Counted from the first letter of the stretch, positions 22,477 through 33,700 are shown. The stretch is 64,000 nt of DNA from Trichosphaerium sp. ATCC 40318 (GCA_038496445.1 JALMLS010000579.1:434001-498000), one strand, 5' to 3'. Notes: generated by a model from the sequence alone, not told the origin. Numbers and translations: made by a program.

Positions 22477-23782
22477 ATGACGCATGCTTGCGTGCCTACA
22501 AAATATGATCCTGTCACGCTATCTATTGGTTACATAGTACTCATTGGCACTTTCTTAATCTATATTCCGCAGGTACGAAGGCCAATAGAGAGGCTAAAAA
22601 AACTTTTTTTCGAAAAAAATTCTAAAAGGGAAGTAGTTTGTTCTTTTGTTTATGAAACGCTCTAGCTATGGTAAGCCGCAGTAATACGTTATATTTGAAA
22701 CTGATGTATTGCCTTTTTCAGGCATTTCTGATTTTAATCGATTTATATTCGCTGTTATGACAGCTTCTTCGCTTGGAAGTGTACGTGAAATGTTAAAAGA
22801 AAGGTTATTATTGAAAATACAAGATTTTTTTTTACAAACGAGTTTTTTTAGGTTGTTGTCTTGGAATATTACAAGTTTTCTTGCTGTACGGACTGGAGTA
22901 CTTCTAATTGTTTCGATACTATGATGAATATTGGTCAGAACTTTATGACTTTTTATAGTAGCTTCACTTTTGCTCTTTTGTATTTTATGTTTTATGAGAT
23001 AAAACGCGATGGTAAATTAGTTCACGTGTATACGAAACGGTACGGCTGAAATTTCAGAATTTTATTTGTTCCCTGTTTAGGGTAGGAGTGCGTTTTACCA
23101 ACGTCCGGTGAGGACTAAATTCGTTGTTGGTGGGGAGAAAATTTGCATTCCTTCCAGATTTTACTATCCCCATTTTTTTTGGTTTTGACACTTAACTTCT
23201 AGTGTGCTTATCTTAGCTTCGTTATTGATTATATGGTATTTGACTATCATAATTGTTGCATATGTTACAATTACGTTTTGGGGTCAGGATAGTACCGTAA
23301 CAAAGTACTACGGTAAAAACAACAAGTTTATTTTTCTGCTTTAACACTCAATTAAGGCGAGGGGCTCGGTATTATTGCATCTATTTGTAATGTTGCTGGA
23401 AATTTACCACAGATTTATGAGACATGGCGTTTAAAGGATACAGGATCTTATTCAATAATAACACAATTACTCAGCGTATGCTTAAAGAAAATCGAAAACT
23501 TTAATTTTTTTATTGGTATTTTTTTATGACGTTTCGATTTAGACTCCTGGTACATTCATGCTTGCGTACTTTCAGTTCAAGAGTGACCCAAAGAAATTCG
23601 GAGTTTGGTTACCTTGGTGGGTCGGTGCATTCTTGACTTTCGTACTCTGTGTTGAGCTATGCTATTATGCTACTCTGAAGCGACTACGAGAAAGACGTTT
23701 AAGAAAGCAAGGAATTATACCAAGAAAGACTATGGATGTAGCACCTTTATTAGGGAGTGGTACAACGGTACAAATAGAATAA
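22477..23782 (+). CDS. PQ-loop repeat membrane protein
   Basis: Two PQ-loop motifs are seen. The first is TLSIGYIVLIGTFLIYIPQ, spliced to KRSSYGISDFNRF. The second is GIIASICNVAGNLPQIYETW, then KDTGSYSIITQLLS. Membrane segments include FIFAVMTASSLG, NFMTFYSSFTFALLYFMFYE, VLILASLLIIWYLTIIIVAY and WWVGAFLTFVLCVELCYYA, about seven in all as in the family. The C terminus is basic then acidic (KRLRERRLRKQGIIPRKT...). PQ-loop proteins of this type include lysosomal amino-acid exporters and sugar carriers; the substrate cannot be assigned. Six introns. One donor lies within a CACGTG (CACGT|gtatacg at 23023); this choice keeps phase, whereas the alternatives require implausible 21-nt introns. Stop TAA at 23782. 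Confidence 0.85.
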
Positions 23783-24288
23783 ACCTACTTTCAAACAAAA
23801 CGGCTTTATAGTTGGTGACCCTACCATCGCTTATTGATGCTTACATAGAGCGCCACTCTATTTTCCCTACATTATGCAAACTTTTTGTGACAAAATCGCT
23901 AGTTCTGCTTTATTTCATCAAAAAACATTTTAAATTTGCAACATTTATCATGATTCCGAACCCGCAGACATGGACTCCAAGCGCCTTGTAGAGCAACCAA
24001 AAAAAGTCATAAAATCGCCAATTGTTGAGTAAATACTTTCCATGACGTCTCTAACCTCAGCAATCTTTTTTTATAGCTCAGGCTAACACAACTTGCCTCT
24101 TCTCCCGGGTTGAATTATTATTGTAATACAATAATGACACAACAGTGCTGTCTGATCTCATGAACATGAAACAATTTTCACTGAACAAACCAACGTGTTA
24201 GTTTCAAAACGCATGAACATCAAAGTGCTTGACACGCAACTCCAGTACTCACTCCGTTACCGCTTTACAAAATACTATTGCGTACAAC
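23783..24288. other. Intergenic, no gene seen
   Basis: Between two plus-strand genes: 3' region of the PQ-loop gene and promoter of the propeller gene. No protein-like frame. Confidence 0.4.
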
Positions 24289-25446
24289 ATGAAGACATTG
24301 TCAACGCTTTCTATTGCTTTAGCGCTCTTTGTGTGCTCTATTGTTGCCAACCCCTACTGGCTTCCAACAAATGGCTCCACTACTCCTACGCACATAAGAG
24401 GAGTTAGGCGCTATGGTAGCCTCACGCCGCAATACTATACGTGGATTGTGCAACCAACTGATAAAATCCTTCGATTCAGCTACACGCCAAACCAAGACCG
24501 CTTAGTGCTTTTTATTAAACCAGGTCAAAAATGGATGATAGCGCAGTTTACGAGCAACTTTATCTCTCCAAACGGTGAGTGGCTCATTATAGGCCTTGGA
24601 AGTGGTGCAATAAGCACATCATGGACGACTCAGGCCAATGACCAAGTCGTTGCGGGAAGATTCGTTGCCACAAATCAACAACAACTCTTGATTTCGAATC
24701 CTGATGGACGATACACCCTCCTGTGGCCTGTACTCACATTCCAAGGCGGGTTTAGTACAATGATATTCCATCCTGTCCACTTCGCATCGAACGCAGCTGT
24801 AACTGCCGCCGACACGCTTCTTGTAGGCGATTTTGCCAATGTCGGAAAAGACTACGTTGTTCTTATCAAACCGTCCTTCGGATACTACGTAATGACGTTT
24901 GATACCAACCTTCAATGGCAGATCCTATCAACAACAGCTGGACCTATTCACTGGTGGAACATCAACGCGAATGATAAATATGTTGTAGGCAACTTCCATG
25001 TTCCTTCCCAGACAGATGTCACTCCAGAGCTCCTAGCCGTTAATCCAAACGGATTTCACCATGTCATGACTTTTAATGCTAATACAAACAAGTTTACTTT
25101 TCTCTCAGGTGGAGGTAACGGTAAAATTGGGACTTGGACTATCGGACCAAACAATCGTTTCCTTGCTGGACAGTACTTGGGTAATCAGATTTATAGCAGG
25201 GATTTTCTGCTTGCGATTGATCCGAGTGGCGATTCTCATACCTTGGGTTACTCTGTAGGTAACTGGATTCATGCTGACGAGAATTACAATGACGGAAAGA
25301 TAGCAGGATGGCAGATAAATCCTAATCCTAACAGGGATTTTTATATTACCATGGAGTTCAAACAAGCACCTTATCAACATGACCGAGTATTAGCACTCAA
25401 TACTCAAGGATCGTGGAAGTATATGAGAGCAACATGGGCTACATAG
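24289..25446 (+). CDS. Secreted beta-propeller-like (FG-GAP/VCBS-type) repeat protein
   Basis: The start is ATG 24289, because MKTLSTLSIALALFVCSIVA is a clear signal peptide; the upstream in-frame ATG at 24229 would bury it. The 385-residue product is intronless and built from about five repeats of roughly 65 residues with the pattern W.I...D..V.G.F, a strand, then LL..NP.G....: WTTQANDQVVAGRF / LLISNPDGRYTLL; AADTLLVGDFANVGKDYVVL; WWNINANDKYVVGNF / LLAVNPNGFHHVM; WTIGPNNRFLAGQY / LLAIDPSGDSHTL; WQINPNPNRDFYITM. This resembles FG-GAP/VCBS propeller blades. The coding strand is richer in G+C than its neighbours and lacks introns, compatible with bacterial acquisition, though not proof. Role unknown; extracellular binding is inferred. 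Confidence 0.7.
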   Translation: MKTLSTLSIALALFVCSIVANPYWLPTNGSTTPTHIRGVRRYGSLTPQYYTWIVQPTDKILRFSYTPNQDRLVLFIKPGQKWMIAQFTSNFISPNGEWLIIGLGSGAISTSWTTQANDQVVAGRFVATNQQQLLISNPDGRYTLLWPVLTFQGGFSTMIFHPVHFASNAAVTAADTLLVGDFANVGKDYVVLIKPSFGYYVMTFDTNLQWQILSTTAGPIHWWNINANDKYVVGNFHVPSQTDVTPELLAVNPNGFHHVMTFNANTNKFTFLSGGGNGKIGTWTIGPNNRFLAGQYLGNQIYSRDFLLAIDPSGDSHTLGYSVGNWIHADENYNDGKIAGWQINPNPNRDFYITMEFKQAPYQHDRVLALNTQGSWKYMRATWAT

Positions 25447-25602
25447 GTAGTAAAAAGAAAGTCGCAATAAAATAGTTCTCTTATGAGTTGTCGTTGTTGT
25501 TTACAGTTTTGGTTGAGCGAAATTGCAAATAGATTCTAAGTGTTCTCACGTGGTCTAGTTAAGCTTTGTTTTGCCATTGTTTCCTGTGTAAGCGCAAGCA
25601 GA

Positions 25603-27015
25603 ATGGAGAGGGTCTTTAAACAGTGCTCCAAATGCGCAAAGCCACAAGATACGCTTAAACGATGTACTGCTTGTTATTGTGTTGCCTATTGTAATGCTGC
25701 ATGCCAAAAATCCCATTGGTGCGCTCTTTAGCTAAATTACTACAATCACGCTAGATATTTTGGTAAAATAAGTCTAAAAACGTACCTGACGCTAATATAG
25801 GGCGGACCATAAAGCTTCATGTGCTATTGTTCATAGTCCAATCAAATTCGTGTCAAGATTCAGTACAATGTCTGAAACACAGATAAATACATGGCTCAAT
25901 AACCGTATGGCGTTCCTGGCAGTAAAGGTACGATTTATTACGCGATTATGTTTAAAGAGCTAAAAACGCGCTAGAGCTCTCGCAGTGAGCGTCAAAACGC
26001 TAAAAAAATTCGTGCAGAACCTCCAGAAGGAGATAACGGTAAAAAATAGCAAACTCAACATTTTTTTTTGTTTCGTTGAAATCATCCTCACAGTCGTTTA
26101 GAAAAGTACCAAGGACCACGTAGAGACCCTCTAAAGAAGCGCGAAAAAGAATATAAGCCACGTGTTGCCTTTTTAAAGGTACAACACTGGCCTCAATTCG
26201 TCAGATTTTAATTTAATTAAATTTACTGTCTATTTAGAAGCTTGGTGATACACCTAAGTTGCCTGGCTCAACTGAGTCTTATAAGGCAGATGACATCCCA
26301 GATTTAATAGATATGGTATTTGATCAAGAGTGTTGGACTTCTCCACCACCTCTCAATGACGCACCTTTTTGGGTAAGTGCTTGCACCGTTTTAGCAAATA
26401 ACGTTAATGATTTTTTTTTCAGGCTATGAGCATCTTTGACAATGGTCCACATCTCCGCTCTGCTGTAATACCCCACCTACCCCAGCTATTCCGTGTCTGT
26501 GATATAAACTCTCCTCTTATTGATCCGTTTAAAGTGTTTCGTAAGCTTTGGCATCTGACTTTTCCTAAAAGGTACGTTGTGAACATCTTATGAACTTTTT
26601 AATCTTTCACTCTCCTTTCTGTACTCAACCTATTTTTACCAAAAGTTTTCACGTTGCTTTCCAATATATAAGTGATCCTGGGAACCAACACGGATTCCCT
26701 TACGCTCTTCGTATAATGGTAGACATGGTCAAAAATTCGAAAGGATTGAAGGCGCTTCTTATCGGCATTTTGGCTGATCACATAGCAAGAGCGTGGGAAT
26801 ACAGTCCAGCGCATGTAACAGATGTTATAAGACATCTCATCGCAGTACGTTTGAAGAGTAATTTTATATTACAGTTTCTTACTTTTACTCAGATGGAAGC
26901 GTCATCTACAGAGCATTTGATTCGTAAAGCTTATAATTTGAATGCTGTTAATGATAAAGCACATGGTGGAGTAGAAGACGCTGTTAGTAAACTTCTCAAC
27001 TGCAATAAAGCTTGA
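25603..27015 (+). CDS. MYND zinc-finger protein with a helical C-terminal region
   Basis: Exon 1 (25603-25718) encodes MERVFKQCSKCAKPQDTL, KRCTACYCVAYCNAACQKSH. An 82-nt intron (25719-25800) then completes the MYND signature as HWADHKASC, supplying the last His and Cys zinc ligands; read through, the frame stops at 25731. The same frame continues VHSPIKFVSRFSTMSETQIN, a charged linker (SSRSERQNAKKIRAEP, LKKRExKEYKPRVAFLK) and a helical domain: FDNGPHLRSAVIPHLPQLFR, DPFKVFRKLWHLTFPKR, YALRIMVDMVKNSKGLKALL, EHLIRKAYNLNAVNDKAHGG, ending LLNCNKA at 27015. MYND fingers bind proline-rich peptides in regulatory proteins; no SET domain is seen. The C-terminal region looks HEAT-like by eye but matches no family I can name. 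Six introns. Confidence 0.75.
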
Positions 27016-27399
27016 CACCTTCTTGTTCTAAACAGCCTTGAAGCCAGCTTTTAAACAAAAACAGTTATCGTTTCCGCTATATTCAGTATCACAACTCCTT
27101 CAACGTAGCTATTAGACGGGGTTATTATTTCAGCCTTTAGCGGGCGTCGTGGAATTAAGTGTAAATTCTAAAAGGTACGAAAAGTGTTCTAGTTTGGGTA
27201 GTTTTTGTTCACAGAAGTCGCGCTTTACAAGTTAGTTTATCGGTTTATTTACACAAAACCACTCCGTGTGGATTAATTACAATGTTGGTAGGTCTATTAC
27301 TTCTTTAGGCCTTTTAAATAAAAATTGTTGTTCCGTCATGGAAAAACAGTGCACGTGCTTAATCAGCGATGACTCTATTTTTGGGTACTTTCTTCTTTT
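27016..27399. other. Convergent intergenic space
   Basis: Between the 3' ends of the MYND gene and the 27.4 kb gene; CACGTG at 27352. Nothing else recognised. Confidence 0.4.
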
Positions 27400-27813
27400 T
27401 CAGTAGTTTAAGGACGACAAATATGCGTTATATAACTTCCTTGATACCTCTGGAAACAGTGATATACACGGCATAGGACCCTCTGTTAGTATTACATCGA
27501 AAGAAGCTTTGACTTTTTCTTCAGTTACACCAGCAAACTCCCAAGCTCCTTCTTCGTTCAACTCTTCAGAAACAAGGTGTTCGTACAGCATGAACTTTAA
27601 TAGAGTCTCCACGTGATGAAAGGGATCGCCAAGCATCTTCCAAGCTGGTGTCTTTGACTTGCTTACAATGCGAATAAATATACGATATTCAGGTTTTGAT
27701 GATATCCTCATAGGTGTTTGTATTTTTGAGTGCTTTTCTTTTGATTCGGAGCATCTCAAGCTCTTTGAACTTCTTACTTTGCGTAAATATTTGCGGACGA
27801 GCCTCTTGAACAT
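27400..27813 (-). CDS. Small basic protein of unknown function
   Basis: Single-exon frame of 137 residues. The N-terminal third is strongly basic (MFKRLVRKYLRKVRSSKSLR, SKEKHSKIQTPMR). The rest has mixed character with a plausible helical region HVETLLKFMLYEHLVSEEL, then FDVILTEGPMPCISLFPEV. No signal peptide or membrane segment, no family recognised. It could be a real gene or a long chance frame; codon use and length favour a gene. Confidence 0.45.
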   Translation of the reverse strand: MFKRLVRKYLRKVRSSKSLRCSESKEKHSKIQTPMRISSKPEYRIFIRIVSKSKTPAWKMLGDPFHHVETLLKFMLYEHLVSEELNEEGAWEFAGVTEEKVKASFDVILTEGPMPCISLFPEVSRKLYNAYLSSLNY

Positions 27814-28330
27814 TGTAGTTGTTTTGGTTATAATATAATAGACGTTCCGCTTTCCTTTCGTTATGTACGTAGTACTACCATGAAGTATGTCAATAACGAC
27901 AAGCGTACTTCATCAAAATTAGATTTTGATAGTCAAAATCAGGTATAGCGCAATAACTACACTTCCAACTAATCTCCGTGTTACCAGTGGCGTGTATATT
28001 ACAGAGGTTAATTAGTAGCTGATTTGTTGGTACTTCCTTTACTCCTGTTGTACGAAATTCCTAACAAGTAGCGTATGTTCCAAATATTGATAAAGTAGTG
28101 TTCTCAAAAATAGTTTAAACACGTGATCAGTAATCCGCTTTTATACAACAAAATGTCGCTTCAAGGACTTTTAACAGTTTAAAACTGCATAACGAACACT
28201 GTGTACAACATGAATATTCTAAAGAGCGCTTGTTAGTACTACTTGGAAGATGGCTTCTGGCGATGAACGTTTTAAGTTGATTTGAATAGTTTTTGACTTG
28301 TTAGTCGTAATTCAAGTCTGTGAGGTGAAG
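27814..28330. other. Divergent intergenic space
   Basis: Promoter side of the small basic gene and of the aldolase/dehydrogenase gene. CACGTG at 28120. No protein-like frame. Confidence 0.4.
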
Positions 28331-31300
28331 ATGTCGCTCAACAAATGGAATGACAGCGATGCGGAGGAGTATACAAAAACTTTCAGCAATGTTCACCCTG
28401 ATATTGCCCTACGGTGTTACACAAGCAACCTTATTGGTAGAAATAGCGAGTACGTTACGTTTTATGTATATTGCGATGGTTGACGCTTTATGCCACTTGT
28501 TAATTGTAAGAATAGTCTTGTAATGCATGGTGGCGGCAATACATCCGTAAAATTGACTATTACAAACAAAGTAGGCGAAAGCGTTGAAGTACGTCTAATA
28601 TCAATAAAAACGCATCTAATCGCCTACACTACGAAGGTTATTGCTGTTAAAGGGTCAGGATGGAACTTGGATACAATAAAACCACCAGGATTCCCACTTG
28701 TAGATTTGACACACTGTCGTAAACTAAGGTACGTCACGTCGAACTTACTAAGCTAATTAAACGCCTAATTGAGGCATACTCGCTTTTTCTGATTGATGTT
28801 CGTTTTAGAAACCTTGACGCGTTGTCAGACGAGGACATGGTGAATCAACTTCGCACCCACATGTTGGATCATAAATCACCAAATCCGTAAGTTGAGGAAA
28901 ACATGCCAATAGATTTTTCCTCACCTTTCCAATAGTTCTGTCGAAACCCTGTTACATGCCTTCCTACCCCATAAATTTGTTGACCATTCACATGCTGATG
29001 CTATATTGGCACTGGCAGATCAGAAAGATGATTCTTTAGTACGAAAGGTAAGCGACATAAACTCTGTTATTTTTGTCCTTTTGTATTAATATATGCTTAG
29101 GTTTTCGGGAAGGAATTTGGCATAGTACCATACATCATGCCTGGTTTTGCGTTGTCCAAAAAAGCATATGAAGTGTACATGCAAGATACGAGTGTTAAGG
29201 GTAATACCTTTAATATCACGTGATGTTAAGGTACAAATAACTAATTTTTCTATTTTTAGGCTTGGTTTTAATGCGCCATGGTTTGTTTACTTTTGGAAGC
29301 ACTGCCAAGGAATCATATGATGAACACATCGCTGCTGTTGAAAAGGCAATGGCTTACATCAAAACGCAAAAACCAATACAACTTACAGCTCTTCCTAACG
29401 TCAAAATACCGCAATACAGCCTTGTAGCCCCTGTACGTACCAAGTATTTAAACATGCTCTTTTTTTGTTTATTTTCTGTAGTTGCTTCGTGGTATCTTGT
29501 ATGGAATATCAGGCAATACATGGGTTTTAACACGTACAGATTCTGAAGAAATATCGGCTTTTGTGAATTCAGAGCAAGCCAAGATGTGGTCTCAAAGAGG
29601 CACAATGACACCAGATCATGTCATTCGTACAAAGGTAGTTGCTATAATCTGTTACCGAACTTTACATGTAACATGTGCTTAGGCTCTTCCTCTACTTCTT
29701 AATGATTGGCCAACTGATGTTGAATCTCCAAGTGTACTTGCTAAGTACCTCAATGACAAAATCGTGGAGTACACAAACAATTATCATGCGTACTTTCAAA
29801 AGCATAATGATATGTATGTTCTGCTTTTGCTGTTGTTTTTTTACTAACTGTAACCAAGATCTTCTGTAAAGAAAAAAGAACTTGACAACCTACCACGTGT
29901 TGTATTGATGAGAGGTATTGGACTTGTAACACTTGGTAAAAAGGTACTCTACCTTTAATTCTGTTTAAAAGTTAATATTGCTTTGTACAGGTTGTTGAAA
30001 CTCACGTGTCACGTGATATATACTGTCACACAATAACGACTATTCAAAAAGCTATGAGTGTAGGAGATTATACTCCTTGCTCAATGAGTGACCTCTGGGA
30101 TATGGAGTACTGTACTGCTGAATGAGAAAGTCAATATTGAAACCTAATGGCATGTGTTTAGGGACACTAGAGCAAGCAAAACTAGGCCGTGCAAAACCTC
30201 GAACTTTTGAAGGGAAGGTTACAGTTGTCACTGGAGCAGCATCAGGCATAGGTAGACATGTAGCAGAGGTATTTATATATCATGTTCATAGTAACGAAAT
30301 AATGCTAATACAACAACTTAGTCTTTCGCAAAAGCTGGCAGCAACTTGTTTCTAATGGATGTCGATAATGCCAAACTTACCGAAACTAAAAAAGCCATTG
30401 ATAGCACGTGCATAAAAGGTAGTTCTATATTAACGAATAACTAGGTTTGTCGCTAAAGATTGGCGTTGCTACAGCAACAGTCGATATTACCAGCGAAGTT
30501 GATGTACATAAAGCAATACAGCAATGTGCTGAGACGTTCGGAGGGTATGTATAGGACTTCATGCCATAATATTCGACTGCTAACACACTGTAAGTGTTGA
30601 TTACGTTATTAATAATGCTGGAAAAGCTATTCAAGGCGAGCGTATAGGTGAAGCTAGTGGTCTAGGATCTAGTATGAATATCAATTTTTTTGGACACCAT
30701 TACACCTCAAAGAGCGTAGTATCACTTCTTTTATTACAAAACACAGGTTCCAGACGTACGTAATAGTCTACAAAACGTAACGATAGTTTGTGAGCCTGAT
30801 GTTATTCATAGAAGAAGCCTCTACCAGCACAACACCGATGGGTGGTTGTCTTTTGTTTAACATTTCTAAAGCAGCTGTAAATCCAGGTTACTTGTTTGGT
30901 CCTTATGGTAAGTAAAAGAAGGCTATTTGATATAATAACACAGTTATAGCAGTAGCAAAAGCTGCTACTCTAGCGTTAATGAAGCAATACGCTGTAGACT
31001 ATGGAAAGGTACTTTATTTTTTTTTGGTGACCTTTTTTACTTGTATTGACTTTCGATTTATAGGATAATATCCGTGCTAATGCTGTTAATCCTGATCGTA
31101 TAAGAACGAATTTATTCACTCCTGAACTTGTTAGTTCAAGAGCAAAAGCAAGGGGAGTTACAGAAGATGAGTACTTCAAATGTAATCTGTTAAAACAAGA
31201 GGTAACATTTGGTGTTTTTATTTTTTGTTTTGTTTTTTAATTTTTTTCTCTACAATTAGGTAACTGTTGAAGATGTTTCAAAAGCGTTTATTGCTATGGC

Positions 31301-31370
31301 GCTTTCTTATAAAACATCTGGTTGTATGATAACAGTTGATGGAGGAAATATTTCTGCTGCACCAAGGTAG
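28331..31370 (+). CDS. Bifunctional class II aldolase / short-chain dehydrogenase (rhamnulose-1-phosphate aldolase-alcohol dehydrogenase type)
   Basis: The N-terminal half is a class II aldolase: MSLNKWNDSDAEEYTKTFSN, NSLVMHGGGNTSVKLTI, VIAVKGSGWNLDTIKPPGF, PNPSVETLLHAFLPHKFVDH with zinc-binding HSHADAI, VPYIMPGFALSKKAYE, MRHGLFTFGSTAKESYDEHI. The C-terminal half is a short-chain dehydrogenase: GKVTVVTGAASGIGRHVAEV (nucleotide motif), DYVINNAGKAIQGERIGEA (NNAG), GPYAVAKAATLALMK (YxxxK active site), and TSGCMITVDGGNISAAPR at the end. The linker reads EYWTLEQAKLGRAKPRTF. This two-domain arrangement is known from bacterial L-rhamnose catabolism, where the aldolase splits rhamnulose-1-phosphate and the dehydrogenase acts on lactaldehyde. 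Here it is cut by about fourteen introns, so it is settled in this eukaryotic genome. Stop TAG 31370, only 55 bp from the convergent next gene. Substrate is inferred from family. Confidence 0.88.
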
Positions 31371-31425
31371 ATGCGACAAATAAATCACGTGATCACTTCC
31401 AAAAACTTGCCTTTTTTTTTTTATC

Positions 31426-32235
31426 TCACCTTGTAATTCCTGGATTCAGCCAAACTATACCCAATTCTTCAACAGCCTCTTTTGTTACCCTGGTGCCGAG
31501 TATAGATTTAAGAGAAGTCAAATACGGCAAGCAATCATTTGTTATGTTGGGACAACGTTTGAGTTCTAGACGTTCAAGATTTGTCAAGTTCTTAAAACCT
31601 GAGTTTGTGTAAAGACCTGCAAAAATTCTCAAATCTTTGACATTTGTCAATTTTCTGAGTTTTTCATCTGATCTTCCTCCATAAATACAAACTGTATGAA
31701 CATCACTGAGATGGTCAAGCCAACCTGATTTTGGAAAAGATATTGTAATATTATGAACATCCCTAAGAGCTTTTACTCCCTCTAACTCTAAATTCGGACA
31801 CCCTCTAATGTTAATGGTGTGTACAGACTTAAGAGCTTTCAAAGACTCATCAGAAATATATGTATAAGCCAATGAAATACTATGAATGCTGTGTTTTTCT
31901 CCACTTCTTAATAAAGCAAGAATTTGCTTGTCGCCAACATTTGTACCTTCTAGGTCTATATTGCGAACTCCAGACAAGCAAGAAATATGTACCTCTGATA
32001 AGGCTATAACCTTGCATTTTATCTGAGTGTTTTTAAGCAACGGACTGCCTTTGAGAATACGACATTCGGAACCTTTTGTTACTTTGAGGGAAACAAAGCC
32101 GACATTGTAACGAATGATGTTATTGAACAGATGAGAGACTGTAGAAGCAGTAAATCGATGTGTTCTGCTTAAATTACTTAGTATTTGTGTTAATGTCTCT
32201 GGTGGAAACTGTTCAATCGATAGACGTCGTTTCAT
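31426..32235 (-). CDS. F-box/LRR protein
   Basis: Single-exon 269-residue protein. The N terminus LSIEQFPPETLTQILSNLSR and FTASTVSHLFNNII fit an F-box. Then leucine-rich repeats: SGVRNIDLEGTNVGDKQILA, HSISLAYTYISDESLKALK, VHTINIRGCPNLELEGVKAL, VKDLRIFAGLYTNSGFKNL, LERLELKRCPNITNDCLPYL. It probably serves as an SCF substrate receptor. It is much shorter than the SAM/F-box protein at 17.9 kb and lacks its introns. Convergent with the aldolase gene. Confidence 0.75.
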   Translation of the reverse strand: MKRRLSIEQFPPETLTQILSNLSRTHRFTASTVSHLFNNIIRYNVGFVSLKVTKGSECRILKGSPLLKNTQIKCKVIALSEVHISCLSGVRNIDLEGTNVGDKQILALLRSGEKHSIHSISLAYTYISDESLKALKSVHTINIRGCPNLELEGVKALRDVHNITISFPKSGWLDHLSDVHTVCIYGGRSDEKLRKLTNVKDLRIFAGLYTNSGFKNLTNLERLELKRCPNITNDCLPYLTSLKSILGTRVTKEAVEELGIVWLNPGITR

Positions 32236-32642
32236 ACTGTATTGTATCGATTGGGTAACGTCTACAATGTTCAGAAGCCACTTCCGTTTGTCAAAAAGTA
32301 TTTTAATGTTGACGTCGGTTTACTTTACTACGAACGAAAATAACGTTTTGTTACAAGGACAACCAGATAAGTATCTAGCACTTTAAGTCACAAAATGGGT
32401 TCCTCAACTTAGTATGCAGTTCATTTCTTGTCACTTCAATAGCAGCTCTTTCTCAACTGTCTAGACCAAACCCTAAAAGCTCCATAAAACCACAACCACT
32501 TGTTTGAGCAGTAGTGGAATGAAGTGCTCGCGCTACAATACCCTAATATTATGTGCCATATTATCAATCAGGTTTGATTCCTGCTTGGAGCTCCTGGGTA
32601 GGTCTGGTTCTTTAGGAGTAATGGTTTCTGTTGGAGGCATAA

Positions 32643-32911
32643 TATTTTCCACCAGAATAACACTAAAAATCCACTCAAGTGGATTTTGGTACCTAGCACA
32701 TATTAACCTGTGCTGCCACACCCACCAATGGATGACATTTTGTGAGCGAAGGTCGGGTTCTTGTCCCGAGCAAAGTGACGGGCCCGACTGTAAGCGAACA
32801 GTGCTCTATATTAGCTTGCATTCGCTGTCCCATACTCGAATAGTGTAAAACCAAAACTGGGAATACAAATAATCCACTTGAGTGGATTTTGGCCCATATT
32901 TTGTGGAAAAT
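32643..32911. repeat. Pair of inverted copies of a palindromic element
   Basis: Copy 1 at 32643-32687 has ATTTTCCAC, a 13-nt spacer, then a 22-nt palindromic block with 10-bp arms (AAAATCCACT / AGTGGATTTT) at 32666-32687. Copy 2 at about 32868-32911 is the same arrangement on the other strand (palindrome 32871-32888, GTGGAAAAT at 32903-32911). About 180 bp lie between. This looks like the ends of a small non-autonomous element or a paired protein-binding module. Confidence 0.55.
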
Positions 32912-33049
32912 GTGTCGTCTGCGTTTCTGTTGGCAATTAATGTACAGACAAATAAAATCAACAAATCAACAATCAAAAACAAATGGAATATTGTCTGTTT
33001 CATTCAAGTTTTGAGACAGACTGACTTTTAGCATAAAAAATCCAGTTTC

Positions 33050-33700
33050 TGCCTGATCTGTCAGATCTGACGGATTTGACACTTCTGACAGATCTTGCAA
33101 ATTGTCATTTTTTAAATGTGATCTACCCTCACGCCTGTCCAGTGACTCCAACCGTTTCAAACCCACGTGATTTAACAAACCCCAGAGCAAACTTTTTTAT
33201 TTACATATTTGACGCCTAGCGGCGTTTACAAAGCCTACAGCAACGCTGGTGGTGTTTTGGGGCGGTTTTGACGTTGTTACTCCTTCATTGCTGCTTGGAT
33301 GATACCATAGCGCTTCTGTTAGCGTGGGGTAGGCGCTAGCGTAGCGCTAGTAAGTTATACACGTACGTTGATTTTTTGAAGCAAAACATACAGCAAACAG
33401 TGTTTGAGGCATTCATACTGTGTTTGGCGGTAATGCGATAGCTTTGTAGGACATCATACCTTTTTAATTCGCTTTTAGCGCATTGAACACCTCTGTGGCT
33501 TGATCGTACCGTGTACAGTTGGCGTAGGTAAAATACTGCGATCATCTTCCATGGTCTGTTGAAACTTACATTGAAAATTTTGCCATCGCTTACTTAAGGC
33601 ATACAATGAAGGACAACATTGTAACACAAATAGTTCACATTGTGATAGATCTACACCATTTGACAGAAGTGTCAGATCTTGCTAGATCTGCTAAAAGTGC
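33050..33700. repeat. TGACA/AGATCT repeat cluster
   Basis: Positions 33075-33098 and 33659-33682 share TTTGACA, four bases, TG[AT]CAGATCTTGC, with the inner four bases reversed (CTTC versus GAAG). A perfect 12-bp palindrome GTCAGATCTGAC lies just upstream of the first copy. The second copy sits just past the stop of the YwqK-repeat gene. Origin unknown. Confidence 0.4.

Noticed and set aside
22980-23190. A 21-nt mini-intron in the PQ-loop gene
   Set aside because: A different donor within the CACGTG at 23023 gives normal-sized introns and a clean phase, so tiny introns are not needed.
25603-25731. A stand-alone 42-residue zinc-finger fragment
   Set aside because: An 82-nt intron supplies the missing HK..C zinc ligands and continues in frame into the next exons, so it is exon 1 of a longer gene.
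32504-33190. Open frames in the palindrome-rich gap, considered as a small transposon gene
   Set aside because: No conserved catalytic motif, no introns, no match to any transposase pattern, and the frames overlap the inverted repeats.
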